12,548 nt of DNA from the NCBI GenBank assembly GCA_002402315.1, contig DHFP01000178.1, forward strand, positions 1 to 12,548, given 5' to 3'. A program made the position numbers and the translations under genes. This document shows positions 6,282-11,713 of the stretch, piece after piece; the first letter of the stretch is position 1; the number at the start of each line of letters is the position of its first letter. The notes beneath the pieces were generated by a model, which did no database searches, had not been told where the DNA came from, and worked only from the letters and a program-made list of their open reading frames with translations. The DNA comes from Clostridiales bacterium UBA4821. GTDB lineage: Bacteria > Bacillota > Clostridia > Acetivibrionales > UBA4821.

Positions 6282-6818
6282 ATGAAGATAGGTGTAGATA
6301 TAGATGGAGTAATTGTTGATACAATTAGATTATGCTCAAAGGAGTTTAGTAAGCATTTTGGATATGACATTACATGCGAGGATATTACGTGCCGGTTTGA
6401 ACAGATAGAAGGCGGGCAGGAGTTTATTAATCAGAATCTGGAGTACTTATTCTGCTCACTACCTCCATATGAAGATGCCGTGGAGGCACTTAACTACCTG
6501 CATAAGGAACATGAGATTTACTTTGTAAGTTCAAGACGTGATTTCACCTATGATAAAACAATAGATTGGTTTGAAAAGCATGGAATACTTCCGCGCAAAC
6601 TTTATCTAACCGGTGGTAAGCCGAAGGTCCAATGTTGTAAGGAACTCGGTATTGAAGTTTTTATTGAAGACTCAACTGCATATGCTTCGGATATTATTGA
6701 GTCAGGGATACCGGTAATCATATTTAAAACAGAATATAATCAAGCACTGAAGAATGATATGTTTATTTATTGTGATAACTGGAAGGAGATTGTTAACACT
6801 ATCTTCGAACTGTGTTGA
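6282..6818 (+). CDS. HAD-superfamily nucleotidase (5'-nucleotidase / NT5C-like)
   Basis: A 178-residue HAD phosphohydrolase. Motif I is VDIDG with the nucleophile Asp6 and the acid Asp8. Motif II is the Ser in YFVSSRRD. Motif III is the Lys of GGKPKVQ. Motif IV is FIEDS. The size and the spacing, with a helical cap between motifs I and II, fit the NT5C / YqfW group of small nucleotidases that dephosphorylate (deoxy)nucleoside monophosphates. The substrate cannot be told from sequence. The ATG at 6267 overlaps the GGGGG (6269-6273), which is itself a good Shine-Dalgarno eight bases before ATG 6282, so the latter is chosen. It is a single gene between a divergent dehydrogenase and a convergent, broken SLH gene. 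Confidence 0.8.
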   Translation: MKIGVDIDGVIVDTIRLCSKEFSKHFGYDITCEDITCRFEQIEGGQEFINQNLEYLFCSLPPYEDAVEALNYLHKEHEIYFVSSRRDFTYDKTIDWFEKHGILPRKLYLTGGKPKVQCCKELGIEVFIEDSTAYASDIIESGIPVIIFKTEYNQALKNDMFIYCDNWKEIVNTIFELC

Positions 6819-6823
6819 ACAAA

Positions 6824-6855
6824 AAAATGTGCCTGAGAAAGTCCAAGCACATTTT
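6824..6855. terminator. Bidirectional terminator between convergent genes
   Basis: A perfect 9-bp stem forms between AAAATGTGC (6824-6832) and GCACATTTT (6847-6855). On the minus strand it ends in TTTTTTT (complement of 6821-6827), serving the gene ending at 6875. On the plus strand the stem ends in TTTT, followed by CAGCAATTTTG, serving the nucleotidase gene. Confidence 0.75.
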
Positions 6856-6874
6856 CAGCAATTTTGTTTAATTA

Positions 6875-7483
6875 TTAAGGAAATTCCATATAGATTGTAT
6901 TTCCAGGCTTTTTAAAGTCTTTATAAACTGCAGTCACACTAAAATAATACTTCTGACCTGGAGTAAGGTACTCACCAAAATCACCGTTGTTATAGGGTTT
7001 ACTATTATCAATAACTGCGCTGGATACATTCTTATCGGTAATCCAGTATAGATATCCATTATCAGGATACTTGGGGCTTGAATCGTATTTAGAAATTACG
7101 ACCTTATAACCGTTCAGTCTTTCATCATAAATTGGCTGCCATTTTAATATAATCTTACTTCCATCTGTTTTAGCTGAAACTTGCGGAGATGTGTATCCCT
7201 TCGCAGTGTTGTTAGTAGTTGATTGCGGTGGAAATGCTAATGATATAGAATTCCCGTATATTTTTTTATCATTGTAAACTGCTGTTACGCTGAAAAAGTA
7301 TTTTTGTCCTGGTGTAAGGTACTTACCAAAATCTCCTCCATTGTAAGGTGTTTTATTATCTATGACAGCAGTTGTATTATTCACATCTGTAAGGTAGTAA
7401 AGATAACCGTCATCAGGATACTTCGGACTTGAGCTGTTCTTGGAAATAACAACCTTGTAGTATTTAAAGTTTTCTTTACTCAT
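6875..7483 (-). CDS. C-terminal half of the frameshifted gene: two fibronectin-III-like repeats
   Basis: The open frame from 7483 encodes 202 residues, but the ATG is an internal Met (in NWNIMSKEN) with no Shine-Dalgarno, so this is not an independent gene. It holds two closely related units about 117 residues apart. Shared blocks are YKVVISK, SSPKYPD-GYLY, AVIDN, GDFG-YLTPGQKY and FSVTAVY. The pattern of strands, with W and Y cores, fits fibronectin type III or a related Ig-like module, common as spacers in clostridial surface proteins. It would have been the outer part of the intact protein. The second unit ends the protein (YMEFP, then stop), followed by a strong terminator. Confidence 0.55.
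   Translation of the reverse strand: MSKENFKYYKVVISKNSSSPKYPDDGYLYYLTDVNNTTAVIDNKTPYNGGDFGKYLTPGQKYFFSVTAVYNDKKIYGNSISLAFPPQSTTNNTAKGYTSPQVSAKTDGSKIILKWQPIYDERLNGYKVVISKYDSSPKYPDNGYLYWITDKNVSSAVIDNSKPYNNGDFGEYLTPGQKYYFSVTAVYKDFKKPGNTIYMEFP
6885..7470 (-). repeat. Tandem duplication of the fibronectin-like unit, period about 351 bases
   Basis: Two diverged copies are visible at the DNA level, for example GTAAGGTAC at 6963-6971 and 7314-7322, with neighbouring CACCAAAATC / TACCAAAATC. The period corresponds to 117 codons. The copies have drifted at many third positions, so the duplication is not recent. Confidence 0.7.
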
Positions 7484-7500
7484 TATATTCCAATTCAGGA

Positions 7501-8070
7501 CTATCTTACTTTCATCAATCTTTCCAGCAACTTGTAGTTCGGCTTTATAATCATTTTCAATGTTAGTACCTGACTGGGTATTATTTTCCTTGTTGCAGGT
7601 CTTGAAGGCCTAAAATAGTCTCCGCTGGAAGTCCTGAAACCAGTCAAATAGTATTTAGCACTCTCAGCATATGGATAAACCCAGTTATCAGTATTTACGT
7701 CTTTAAAAGTTGGGGAAGCAGGTTTGATAATCTCAAGTTCCAGAGCCTTTACCATCATCTTCGCAAATTCTCCACGGTTAACTATGCTATTTGGTTTAAA
7801 AGTTGAGTCAGGATAACCTGCAATAATATCTTTTTCTGACATTTCTAATATAGCCTCACTTGCCCAGTGACTGTCGTCGACATCCTTAAATTTTTGTAAA
7901 CTATCATCTAAGGAAACCGATACCTGGAAGACTGTTGCCAGTGGATTTTCAATCAGGAACTCTTTTATTCTTTTGAATTCCTTTTCTTCCTCTTCAAAGC
8001 ATGATAAGCATAGAGAATCTATCTCAGATACAATTACTTTTCCACACCTGTGACAGTTGCACATACTCAT
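7501..8070 (-). CDS. N-terminal half of the frameshifted gene: zinc ribbon plus SLH domains
   Basis: As read, a 189-residue product. Residues 1-28 form a treble-clef or zinc ribbon with C6-x2-C9 and C21-x2-C24. Residues 29-58 (KEFKRIKEFLIENPLATVFQVS) resemble the helical part of the flagellar-operon protein YvyF / TIGR03826. Residues 61-113 are one full S-layer-homology unit (FKDVDDSHWA, IIAGYPDSTFKPN, VNRGEFAKMM). Residues 122-161 are the start of a second unit (FKDVNTDNWVYPYAESAKYY, YFRPSRPATR). There is no signal peptide and no membrane helix, which is odd because SLH domains bind secondary wall polymers outside the cell. ATG 8070 is preceded by AAGGGTGG seven bases upstream and by a good promoter. 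Residues 162-189 are out-of-frame sequence. Confidence 0.65.
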   Translation of the reverse strand: MSMCNCHRCGKVIVSEIDSLCLSCFEEEEKEFKRIKEFLIENPLATVFQVSVSLDDSLQKFKDVDDSHWASEAILEMSEKDIIAGYPDSTFKPNSIVNRGEFAKMMVKALELEIIKPASPTFKDVNTDNWVYPYAESAKYYLTGFRTSSGDYFRPSRPATRKIIPSQVLTLKMIIKPNYKLLERLMKVR

Positions 8071-8102
8071 AAATGAACCACCCTTTCCGAGTCTCTAATT
8101 AT

Positions 8103-8131
8103 ATTATACAGAATATGGTACAGAACATTAA
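8103..8131 (-). promoter_or_regulatory. Promoter of the zinc ribbon / SLH gene
   Basis: The minus strand reads TTAATG (complement of 8126-8131), a 17-base spacer and TATAAT (complement of 8103-8108). A second overlapping TATAAT is at 8098-8103. The predicted start is near 8096, leaving a leader of about 26 bases. The promoter looks intact although the gene is broken. Confidence 0.6.
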
Positions 8132-8151
8132 TGGCCGCGTGGTCTTATTTT

Positions 8152-8180
8152 AATAGGAATAAAGTCCTATTTTCTTTTTG
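8152..8180 (+). terminator. Plus-strand terminator-like hairpin upstream of mrnC
   Basis: AATAGGA (8152-8158) and TCCTATT (8165-8171) form a 7-bp stem with a 6-base loop, followed by TTCTTTTTG. The shape is that of an intrinsic terminator on the plus strand, yet no plus-strand gene ends nearby. It ends one base before the mrnC -35 box and may insulate mrnC from antisense or read-through transcription. Confidence 0.5.
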
Positions 8181-8208
8181 TTGAATAGTATCAATAATAT
8201 GTTATAAT
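8181..8208 (+). promoter_or_regulatory. Promoter of mrnC-thyX
   Basis: TTGAAT (8181-8186), a 16-base spacer and TATAAT (8203-8208), which is also preceded by TGT as an extended -10. The predicted start is near 8214. Confidence 0.75.
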
Positions 8209-8240
8209 CAGGGTGAAAATCATGAAAATTTGGGGAAAAT

Positions 8241-8675
8241 ATGGAATTACTAAGTCAGCTGTTAATTCGTAATAATATTACAAAGGAAAGAGTGCAAACC
8301 CTTTCTCCACTGGTCCTTGCCTATGTTGGTGATGCCATATTTGAAATTTTTGTCCGGACTCTTCTTATAGGTAATGGTGAGGTAAAGGCAGGCCAGTTAC
8401 ATAAAAAATCAATTGCTTTTGTTAAAGCAAAATCTCAGGCTGAATTTGTAAGGAATATTACTGATAATCTATCTGCTGAAGAGGCTGAGATTATCCGGAG
8501 AGGGAGAAATATTAAACCTGCTTCTCCACCCAAAAACGCTGATATAATGGATTACAGATATGCAACTGGTTTTGAGGCACTGATTGGGTATTTATATTTA
8601 AAAGGCAGCCATGAAAGACTGCTTGAGATATTAGAACTGATTATCAGTAAAAAAGAATCTGTAGACAGCAAATAA
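8241..8675 (+). CDS. mrnC: Mini-ribonuclease III
   Basis: A 144-residue RNase III catalytic domain without the double-stranded-RNA-binding domain, the size of MrnC. The signature LSPLVLAYVGDAIFEIFVR carries the catalytic Asp31, and the second acidic helix contains GFEALIGYLYL. In Firmicutes this dimeric enzyme trims the ends of 23S rRNA precursors. TGGGGA lies four bases before ATG 8241, which follows a clear promoter by 33 bases. thyX follows after 24 bases, so the two are co-transcribed. In many clostridia mrnC and thyX sit in a cysS-mrnC-thyX-rlmB cluster; here neither cysS nor rlmB is adjacent. No residues appear to be missing. Confidence 0.93.
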   Translation: MELLSQLLIRNNITKERVQTLSPLVLAYVGDAIFEIFVRTLLIGNGEVKAGQLHKKSIAFVKAKSQAEFVRNITDNLSAEEAEIIRRGRNIKPASPPKNADIMDYRYATGFEALIGYLYLKGSHERLLEILELIISKKESVDSK

Positions 8676-8699
8676 AAAATATTTTATAGGGGGTTTATT

Positions 8700-9323
8700 A
8701 TGAAAATAGTTAATGCAAGCTTTATTATTGAAGACGAAATTAATGCTGATGATATGCTGAAGAAGATTGAAAAAGCAGGAAGGACATGCTATAAGAGTGA
8801 AGACCGTACAACCCCTGATTCAGCTAAAGATTTTATCAGAATGATTGTCAAATCAGGTCATGAGTCAGTTATTGAGCATGAAAAAATCACAGTCAGGTTT
8901 ATCTGTGACAGAGGTGTAACCCATGAAATAGTCAGGCATAGATTGGCAAGCTATAGCCAGGAAAGCACCAGGTATTGTAACTATAGTAAGGATAAATATG
9001 ATAATCAAGTTACATTTATTAAGCCAATTTTTTGGGATGAAAACAGTGAGAATTATAAAATATGGGAAAGAGCGTGTTTAGAAGCTGAAAAATTGTACAT
9101 AGAACTAGTTAATAATGGAGCCACGCCTCAGGAAGCAAGGAGTGTTCTTCCTAATAGTGTTAAGACTGAAATAGTTGTAACAGCCAACTTAAGAGAATGG
9201 AGAACAATTTTAAAACAAAGAACTTCTTCCAGAGCACATCCACAGATGCAGGAAGTTATGAGGCCTTTGTTAAATAGCTTGAAGGAGGCATTGCCGGTAG
9301 TATTCGAAGAAATAAATTATTAA
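8700..9323 (+). CDS. thyX: ThyX, flavin-dependent thymidylate synthase
   Basis: A 207-residue protein with the ThyX signature RHR-x2-S-x4-S-x-R at R79, H80, R81, S84, S89 and R91. The second conserved block is LREWRTILKQRTSSRAHPQ near the C-terminus, where SSRAHPQM contains the dUMP-contacting Arg. It makes dTMP from dUMP using methylene-tetrahydrofolate, NADPH and FAD, and works as a tetramer. The length is slightly below the usual 215-250. GGGGG lies six bases before the ATG. It forms an operon with mrnC. It gives the cell a thymidylate route independent of ThyA; whether ThyA is also present cannot be seen here. Confidence 0.96.
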   Translation: MKIVNASFIIEDEINADDMLKKIEKAGRTCYKSEDRTTPDSAKDFIRMIVKSGHESVIEHEKITVRFICDRGVTHEIVRHRLASYSQESTRYCNYSKDKYDNQVTFIKPIFWDENSENYKIWERACLEAEKLYIELVNNGATPQEARSVLPNSVKTEIVVTANLREWRTILKQRTSSRAHPQMQEVMRPLLNSLKEALPVVFEEINY

Positions 9324-9351
9324 GTATTATTAAAATTTTTTTAATTTACTA

Positions 9352-9380
9352 TTGCTAAAGAATCATGCTGGTGCTATAAT
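9352..9380 (+). promoter_or_regulatory. Promoter of the rimP-nusA-infB operon
   Basis: TTGCTA (9352-9357), a 17-base spacer and TATAAT (9375-9380) with the TG of an extended -10 (TGCTATAAT). The predicted start near 9387 gives a leader of about 88 bases that contains a strong hairpin. Confidence 0.8.
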
Positions 9381-9413
9381 ATCAATGTTACCAAAGTAAA
9401 ATATTTTTCTGGT

Positions 9414-9446
9414 AAAGAGTGGGAATCGGCCCACTCTTTCTCATTA
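9414..9446 (+). terminator. Leader hairpin of the rimP-nusA operon, probable attenuator
   Basis: A perfect 10-bp stem AAAGAGTGGG / CCCACTCTTT (9414-9423 and 9430-9439) with the loop AATCGG lies inside the leader, between the promoter and rimP. The T-tract is interrupted (TTTCTCATT), as in terminators that need NusA. Autoregulation of the rimP-nusA operon by a NusA-dependent leader terminator is described in Bacillus subtilis; its use here is inferred from position and shape. Confidence 0.7.
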
Positions 9447-9474
9447 TTTAACATTAAATTAATTGGAGGGTTGT

Positions 9475-9936
9475 ATGGTAAAAAAGAATATAACCGAAAA
9501 AGTCACTGAGATAGCAGCTCCGATTGTTGAGTCAAAAGGATTTGATTTAGTTGATGTTGAATATGTGAAGGAAGGTTCTAACTGGTATCTAAGGGTTTAT
9601 TTAGATAAAGATGATGGAATTACAATTGACGATTGCCAAATTATTAGTGAAGAATTAAGTGATAAATTAGATAAGAAAGATCCTATTTCCAACAGCTATT
9701 TTCTGGAAGTCTCTTCGCCGGGATTAGAAAGACCTCTAAAAAGGGATAAGGATTTTGAAAGATATAAGGGTGAATCTGTTGAGGTCAGATTATTCAGTTC
9801 AGTTGACAAAAAAGGTACATTTGAAGGGGAATTAATCGGACTGGAAGAAAACAATATAGTTATTAAGGCGGAGGATGATATATATAAATTCGATAGAAAA
9901 AATGTATCGCTTGTAAAAAGATTATTTAAATTTTAA
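9475..9936 (+). CDS. rimP: RimP, 30S ribosomal subunit maturation factor
   Basis: A 153-residue RimP. The N-terminal alpha/beta domain (about 1-85) includes FDLVDVEYVKEG and the signature YFLEVSSPGLERPL. The C-terminal SH3-like domain (about 86-153) includes GKGTFEGEL-type strands and ends in LVKRLFKF. It binds free 30S subunits and helps S12 and the central pseudoknot assemble. A TTG at 9463 would extend the protein by four residues (MEGC) but overlaps the Shine-Dalgarno; GGAGGG lies four bases before ATG 9475, which is chosen. It is the first gene of the operon; nusA follows after 37 bases. Confidence 0.95.
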   Translation: MVKKNITEKVTEIAAPIVESKGFDLVDVEYVKEGSNWYLRVYLDKDDGITIDDCQIISEELSDKLDKKDPISNSYFLEVSSPGLERPLKRDKDFERYKGESVEVRLFSSVDKKGTFEGELIGLEENNIVIKAEDDIYKFDRKNVSLVKRLFKF

Positions 9937-9973
9937 TAGTATCTTAAATTTAATAAGGGGAGGTTATTACCAA

Positions 9974-11023
9974 ATGAACTCAGAATTTATCGAGGCACTT
10001 ATTCAAATTGAAAAGGAGAAGGGAATAGATAAGGAAACGTTATTAGAAGCTATTGAAGTAGCTTTGATTTCTGCTTACAAAAGAAATTTTGGTTCCGCAG
10101 AAAACGTTAGGGTTAGTATAAATCGTGAAGATGGAGAAATAAAAGTCTTTGCACAGAAAAGTGTTGTAGAAAATGTCAATAATCCTTTAGTTGAGATTGA
10201 AATTTCTGAGGCACATAATATTAGTAAGAAGTATGAACTTGAAGATATTATTGAATTTGAGGTAACCCCTAAAACTTTTGGAAGAATTGCAGCGCAAACA
10301 GCCAAGCAGGTTGTAATGCAGAGAATAAGAGAAGCTGAAAGAGGTATTATATTTGACCAATATGCCAATAGAGAAGGGGACATAATTACCGGTATTGTTC
10401 AAAGAATTGATAAGAAGAATGTAATTATCGATTTAGGCCGAGCAGAGGCAATTCTTACTCCACAGGAGCAAATACCCGGAGAGGTTTACAGGCAGAATGA
10501 AAGAATTAAGACATTTATACTTGAAGTTAACAAAACTACAAAAGGACCTGAAATATATCTGTCTCGTACTCATCCTGGGTTGGTGAAGAGATTATTTGAA
10601 CTTGAGGTTCCGGAGATACATGAAGGAGTTGTTGAAATAAGAAGTATTGCCCGCGAAGCTGGTTCAAGGACTAAAATAGCAGTTTATTCTCTTGAAGAGA
10701 ATATTGATCCGGTTGGTGCTTGCGTAGGTCAAAGAGGAACGAGAGTTCAAAACATTGTAGACCAACTACAAGGTGAAAAAATTGATATAATAGAATGGAG
10801 TTCGAATCCTGAAGAGTTTATAGCAAGCAGTCTGAACCCGTCAAAAGTTCTAAAGGTTGATATTTATGAACCGGAGAAAACTGCCAGGGTTATTGTACCG
10901 GACTATCAATTGTCACTTGCCATTGGGAAGGAAGGTCAAAACGCAAGGTTGGCAGCAAAACTTACTGGCTGGAAAATTGATATTAAAAGTGAATCGCAAA
11001 TAGCTCAAAATTTTGAAGACTAA
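9974..11023 (+). CDS. nusA: NusA, transcription termination/antitermination factor
   Basis: A 349-residue NusA of the Gram-positive type. The N-terminal RNA-polymerase-binding domain (about 1-125) starts FIEALIQIEKEKGIDKETLLEA. The S1 domain (about 132-200) contains GDIITGIVQRIDKKNVIIDLG. KH1 has the GQRG loop and KH2 the GKEG loop (IGKEGQNARLAAKLTGW). The protein ends right after KH2, without the acidic repeats of proteobacterial NusA. It binds the flap and RNA exit channel of RNA polymerase and stimulates pausing and hairpin termination, and so may act on the hairpin in its own operon leader. GGGGAGG lies ten bases before the ATG. Confidence 0.97.
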   Translation: MNSEFIEALIQIEKEKGIDKETLLEAIEVALISAYKRNFGSAENVRVSINREDGEIKVFAQKSVVENVNNPLVEIEISEAHNISKKYELEDIIEFEVTPKTFGRIAAQTAKQVVMQRIREAERGIIFDQYANREGDIITGIVQRIDKKNVIIDLGRAEAILTPQEQIPGEVYRQNERIKTFILEVNKTTKGPEIYLSRTHPGLVKRLFELEVPEIHEGVVEIRSIAREAGSRTKIAVYSLEENIDPVGACVGQRGTRVQNIVDQLQGEKIDIIEWSSNPEEFIASSLNPSKVLKVDIYEPEKTARVIVPDYQLSLAIGKEGQNARLAAKLTGWKIDIKSESQIAQNFED

Positions 11024-11040
11024 AACCCAGTCCTGAGTCC

Positions 11041-11097
11041 TGAAATGGCACTATAAAATTCTTGGCACTAAGTAACCTTGGACTAAGTACTATAAAA
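11041..11097 (+). repeat. Short degenerate direct repeats between nusA and ylxR
   Basis: The 89-base gap holds TTGGCACTAAGTA (11062-11074) and TTGGACTAAGTA (11078-11089), and ACTATAAAA twice (11050-11058 and 11089-11097). AGTCCTG also occurs twice near 11029-11042. The second ACTATAAAA abuts the ylxR ribosome binding site. The purpose is unknown; the TATAAA copies could be weak -10 boxes. Confidence 0.5.
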
Positions 11098-11112
11098 GGA
11101 GGGTGACTTCAA

Positions 11113-11391
11113 ATGACATTGAAGAAGAAAATTCCTACTCGAATGTGCGTTGGATGTCATGAAATGAAATCAAAAAAGGAACTTGTGAGGATTGTTAAGT
11201 CACAAGACGGTGTGATTTCTATAGATCTGACTGGAAAAAAACCAGGTCGGGGAGCTTATATTTGCTTTAACATAGATTGCCTTGAGAAGGCTAAGAAAGG
11301 AAAGAAGCTCGAAAGAACTTTTGAGAAAACAATTGAGCCGGAAATCTATGCAAGATTAAAGGAGGAACTCGAAAATATTAATGCGCAATAA
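11113..11391 (+). CDS. rnpM: YlxR / RnpM, RNase P modulator (DUF448)
   Basis: A 92-residue YlxR-family protein. It has the two family signatures: PTRMCVGCHEMKSKKELVRIV near the N-terminus and KKPGRGAYIC in the middle. Both cysteines of CVGC are present. YlxR, now called RnpM, binds the RNA of RNase P and modulates its activity in Bacillus subtilis. GGAGGG lies nine bases before ATG 11113. Its end overlaps the start of ylxQ by 11 bases, which indicates translational coupling. The operon position between nusA and ylxQ is the standard one. Confidence 0.93.
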   Translation: MTLKKKIPTRMCVGCHEMKSKKELVRIVKSQDGVISIDLTGKKPGRGAYICFNIDCLEKAKKGKKLERTFEKTIEPEIYARLKEELENINAQ

Positions 11392-11713
11392 GATTTATTC
11401 AATGCTCGGATTAGCAAATAAAGCCGGTAAACTCTTAAAAGGCAGCGATATGTGCGAGAGAGCAATAAAAACAAGTAAAGTTGACCTGGTCGTATTGTCA
11501 ACTGATGCATCAGAAGGTACGGCTAAAAAATTTAAAGATATGTGTTCATATCGGGATATAGAGATTCGGTTCTTTGGTGATAGATATAGTCTGGGAAAAA
11601 TAACCGGGAAAGAAGAGAGAGTAGTGGTTGCTGTATGTGATAAAGGATTTGCTAGTACAATCATTGACCTGATGGATCAATCCTTAATTAATGGAGGTGA
11701 AACAAATGGATAA
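11381..11713 (+). CDS. ylxQ: YlxQ, L7Ae-family RNA-binding protein
   Basis: A 110-residue protein of the L7Ae / L30e / Gadd45 family. The first helix reads MLGLANKAGKLLKGSDMCERAI and is followed by LVVLSTDASEGTAKKF, the typical pattern for kink-turn RNA binders such as YlxQ and YbxF. ATG 11381 lies inside the end of ylxR. Its Shine-Dalgarno GGAGG (11361-11365) is rather far, at about 15 bases, so coupling to ylxR translation is likely. The alternative ATG at 11402 would cut the first strand and is less likely. It overlaps infB by eight bases at its end. The RNA target is unknown. Confidence 0.9.
   Translation: MRNKIYSMLGLANKAGKLLKGSDMCERAIKTSKVDLVVLSTDASEGTAKKFKDMCSYRDIEIRFFGDRYSLGKITGKEERVVVAVCDKGFASTIIDLMDQSLINGGETNG

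Larger units (their letters stand above)
6875..8070 (-). pseudogene. Frameshifted gene: zinc ribbon - SLH - two fibronectin-like repeats
   Basis: One original gene is now read in two frames. The first frame runs from ATG 8070 through SLH sequence to RPATR, then shifts into 28 residues of unrelated sequence (KIIPSQVLT onward) and stops at 7501. From about 7585 the other frame is open without a break to 6875 and reads NNTQSGTN, a linker, then the full start of a fibronectin-like repeat (AELQVAGKIDESKIVLNW). Adding one A to the AAAA run at 7584-7587 would restore a protein of about 398 residues. The second SLH unit also lacks its usual end, so the lesion could be a larger deletion. The alternatives are a sequencing error in a homopolymer or a phase-variation tract. 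Each half is described separately. Confidence 0.75.

Noticed and set aside
6824..6855. Inverted repeat that could be an insertion-sequence end or attachment site next to the broken gene.
   Set aside because: It is fully explained as a bidirectional terminator between convergent genes; no transposase, direct duplication or second end is present.
6885..7470. Repeats considered as a CRISPR or minisatellite.
   Set aside because: Only two diverged copies about 351 bases apart, in frame with protein domains; this is a domain duplication.
9329..9345. ATTAAAA / TTTTAAT hairpin just after thyX.
   Set aside because: Pure A-T stem with a T loop in an AT-rich gap; no G-C pairs and no separate U-tract, so a chance inverted repeat is likely.
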